From the NCBI GenBank assembly GCA_011620705.1, contig WOYR01000121.1, forward strand, positions 1-6,661: a stretch of 6,661 bases of DNA. Direction: 5' to 3'. The position numbers and the translations under genes were made by a program. This DNA comes from Microbacteriaceae bacterium (lineage in GTDB: Bacteria; Actinomycetota; Actinomycetes; Actinomycetales; Microbacteriaceae). The notes below the pieces were generated by a model. The model did no database searches. It was not told the DNA's origin and was given only the letters and a program-made list of their open reading frames with translations. Position 1 is the stretch's first letter. Each line of letters starts with the position of its first letter. Shown here piece by piece: positions 5,283 to 6,661 of this stretch.

Positions 5283-6520
5283 TGTCGATGGCGGTCAAGA
5301 ACTGGAACTACACCAGCCGCAACCAGTCCGGCAAGGTCGTCAAGGGCAAGCTCGAGGCGCCCAGCGAGTCCGCGGCGCTCGGCAAGCTGCAGAGCATGGG
5401 GCTGTCTCCGCTCTCGGTGGAGGAGGGCAAGGCCGCCAGCGGTCTCAACATGGAGATCAGCCTTGCTGGCTTCGAGAAGGGGGTCGACCTCAAGTCGCTG
5501 GCCATCTCGAGCAGGCAGCTCTCCACCATGATCAGCGCGGGTCTTCCGCTGCTGCGCGCGCTGCGCATCCTGGCGGAGCAGACTGAGAACAAGAAGCTGA
5601 AGACCATCCTCGGCCAGGTGGCGAGCGACGTCGAGGTCGGCACGGCGTTCTCGGATTCGCTCGCGAAGCACCCGGTCGACTTCCCGCCCCTGATGATCAG
5701 CATGATCCGGGCCGGCGAGACCGGCGGCTTCCTCGAGGGTGCGCTCGACGCGCTCGCCGTGAACTTCGAGAAGGATGCCAAGCTCCGCTCGACGATCAAG
5801 TCGGCGATGACCTATCCGGTGATGGTTCTCATCCTGTCGCTGCTCGCGGTGATCGTCATGCTGACCTTCATCGTCCCCATCTTCAAGACGATGTTCGAGG
5901 GTCTCGGCAGTCAGCTGCCCGCGCCGACCCAGATCCTCGTCACCATCTCCAACAACATGTTCTGGGTCGCACCGACGCTCATCGTGCTGATCGTGGTCGG
6001 CTTGGTGTGGTGGAAGCGGAACAAGAACACCGAAGCGGTGCGCAAGGTGGTCGACCCGCTCAAGCTGAAGGCGCCGGTCTTCGGCAAGCTGGTGCAGAAG
6101 ATCGCCATCGCGAGGTTCACCCGCAACTTCTCCAACATGATCGGAGCCGGCGTGCCGATCCTGCAGGCACTGAGCGTGATCGGCGCCACTTCGGGCAACT
6201 ATGTCATCGAGCAGGCGACGAAACGGGTCGCGGACTCGGTGCGCAACGGCCAGTCGCTGTCGAAGCCGCTCGCCGATGAGCCGGTCTTCCCTCCCATGGT
6301 CGTGCAGATGATGGCGGTCGGCGAGGATTCCGGCTCCCTCGAGATCATGCTGACCAAGGTCGCCGACTTCTACGACGACGAGGTGCAGGCCATGACCGAG
6401 GCGCTGACCTCGCTGATCGAGCCGCTGCTGATCGCCTTCCTCGGTGTCGTTGTCGGCAGCATGGTCGTGGCCCTCTACATGCCGATCTTCAGCATCGCGA
6501 CGGCGGTCAACGGAAGCTGA
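5282..6520 (+). CDS. pilC: Type IV pilus inner-membrane platform protein PilC (GspF/PilC family)
   Basis: PilC is the polytopic membrane platform on which PilB and PilT are thought to act. The product is 412 residues, the usual size. ATG 5282 is chosen because GAGAGGA (5267-5273) lies 8 bases upstream and it overlaps the pilT stop; a second ATG at 5288 would remove only two residues. A short soluble N-terminal region (about 1-68) resembles the PilC/GspF N-terminus. Two T2SSF repeats follow, about 69-200 and 272-402. Each has the family pattern: SAGLPLLRAL and RAGETGGFLEGAL in the first, GAGVPILQAL and GEDSGSLEIML in the second. Predicted membrane segments are about 180-202, 227-244 and 381-402, with the basic WWKRNK directly after the second. 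No truncation is seen. Overlap with pilT implies translational coupling and a fixed ratio of motor to platform. Terminator-like hairpins begin 21 bases after the stop. Confidence 0.96.
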   Translation: MSMAVKNWNYTSRNQSGKVVKGKLEAPSESAALGKLQSMGLSPLSVEEGKAASGLNMEISLAGFEKGVDLKSLAISSRQLSTMISAGLPLLRALRILAEQTENKKLKTILGQVASDVEVGTAFSDSLAKHPVDFPPLMISMIRAGETGGFLEGALDALAVNFEKDAKLRSTIKSAMTYPVMVLILSLLAVIVMLTFIVPIFKTMFEGLGSQLPAPTQILVTISNNMFWVAPTLIVLIVVGLVWWKRNKNTEAVRKVVDPLKLKAPVFGKLVQKIAIARFTRNFSNMIGAGVPILQALSVIGATSGNYVIEQATKRVADSVRNGQSLSKPLADEPVFPPMVVQMMAVGEDSGSLEIMLTKVADFYDDEVQAMTEALTSLIEPLLIAFLGVVVGSMVVALYMPIFSIATAVNGS

Positions 6521-6540
6521 CGCACACGGATCCACAACCC

Positions 6541-6562
6541 AGGGGCGTCCGGCGACGTCCCT
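6541..6562 (+). terminator. Probable terminator hairpin after pilC
   Basis: AGGGGCGTC (6541-6549) pairs with GACGTCCCT (6554-6562) over nine pairs, one of them G-U, around the tetraloop CGGC. It starts 21 bases after the pilC stop. The following CTTC is only weakly T-rich, so it may act as a weak or Rho-assisted terminator, or protect the 3' end of the pilB-pilT-pilC message while allowing read-through into genes beyond the window. Confidence 0.5.
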
Positions 6563-6567
6563 CTTCG

Positions 6568-6583
6568 CGGTGCGCGCGCACCG
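6568..6583. terminator. 16-bp perfect palindrome; possible second terminator stem
   Basis: CGGTGCGCGCGCACCG is a perfect palindrome. As RNA it would form a six-pair stem (CGGTGC with GCACCG) and a GCGC loop. A pyrimidine tract TCTCTCTTGT follows at 6591-6600 after a seven-base GC-rich gap. It lies 5 bases after the first hairpin, so the two may work as a tandem terminator. A dimeric regulator-binding site is an alternative reading. Confidence 0.4.
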
Positions 6584-6603
6584 GGGCGCCTCTCTCTTGT
6601 CCA

Positions 6604-6661
6604 CCCCCGCATTGGGGCCCTGATCGGGGCTTTTGCCCCCCGGACGCGGGATTCACGACCG
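6604..6661 (+). other. Non-coding end of window with GGGGC-TTTT-GCCCC hairpin and a competing arm
   Basis: I see no gene start here. GGGGC (6626-6630) and GCCCC (6635-6639) form a five-pair stem with a TTTT loop. An earlier GGGGC at 6614-6618 could pair with the same GCCCC, or its GGGG could pair with CCCC at 6605-6608. The segment is probably the 5' region of the next gene. No convincing -10/-35 pair or ribosome binding site is visible before the window ends. Confidence 0.4.

Noticed and set aside
5219..6604. 461-codon open frame on the minus strand across pilC
   Set aside because: Antisense shadow of pilC, rich in His, Asp and Arg; no start signal and no family features.

Overview
The window is high-GC DNA with tightly packed genes, all on the + strand. 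GC-rich third codon positions and short strong Shine-Dalgarno sites suggest a high-GC actinobacterium. The DUF559/Vsr-like endonuclease tail, the Ala/Pro/Glu-rich membrane proteins and a PilB-PilT-PilC set fit Microbacteriaceae, with Microbacterium as the best guess. The genus is inferred from protein style only.

Layout: (1) 2-262 is the 3' end of a DUF559/REase-like gene cut by the window edge. (2) 263-458 is non-coding and holds a 17-bp imperfect inverted repeat, three perfect 14-bp tandem repeats, and a plausible promoter. (3) 459-1301 and 1276-1710 are two overlapping genes for unrecognised membrane proteins with four predicted membrane segments each; the first has a long acidic Ala/Pro/Glu-rich N-terminus. 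(4) 1711-1864 is a 154-bp leader with two adjacent strong hairpins before pilB. (5) 1865-6520 is a compact type IV pilus motor block: pilB (extension ATPase), pilT (retraction ATPase with an unusual ~190-residue Ala/Pro-rich N-terminal extension) and pilC (inner-membrane platform). pilT and pilC overlap by one base as TGATG. (6) 6521-6661 is non-coding and contains a good terminator-like hairpin, a 16-bp perfect palindrome, and a GGGGC-TTTT-GCCCC hairpin with a competing upstream arm.

How the genes work together: PilB and PilT are hexameric ATPases expected to act on the cytoplasmic face of PilC, driving polymerisation and depolymerisation of a pilin fibre. No pilin, prepilin peptidase or PilM/N/O gene is in the window; these would be expected just downstream. 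A separate PilT beside PilB indicates a retractable type IVa-like pilus rather than the Tad/Flp system better known in actinobacteria. The features most worth follow-up are the PilT extension, the substituted c-di-GMP-binding motifs in the PilB N-domain, and the structured pilB leader.
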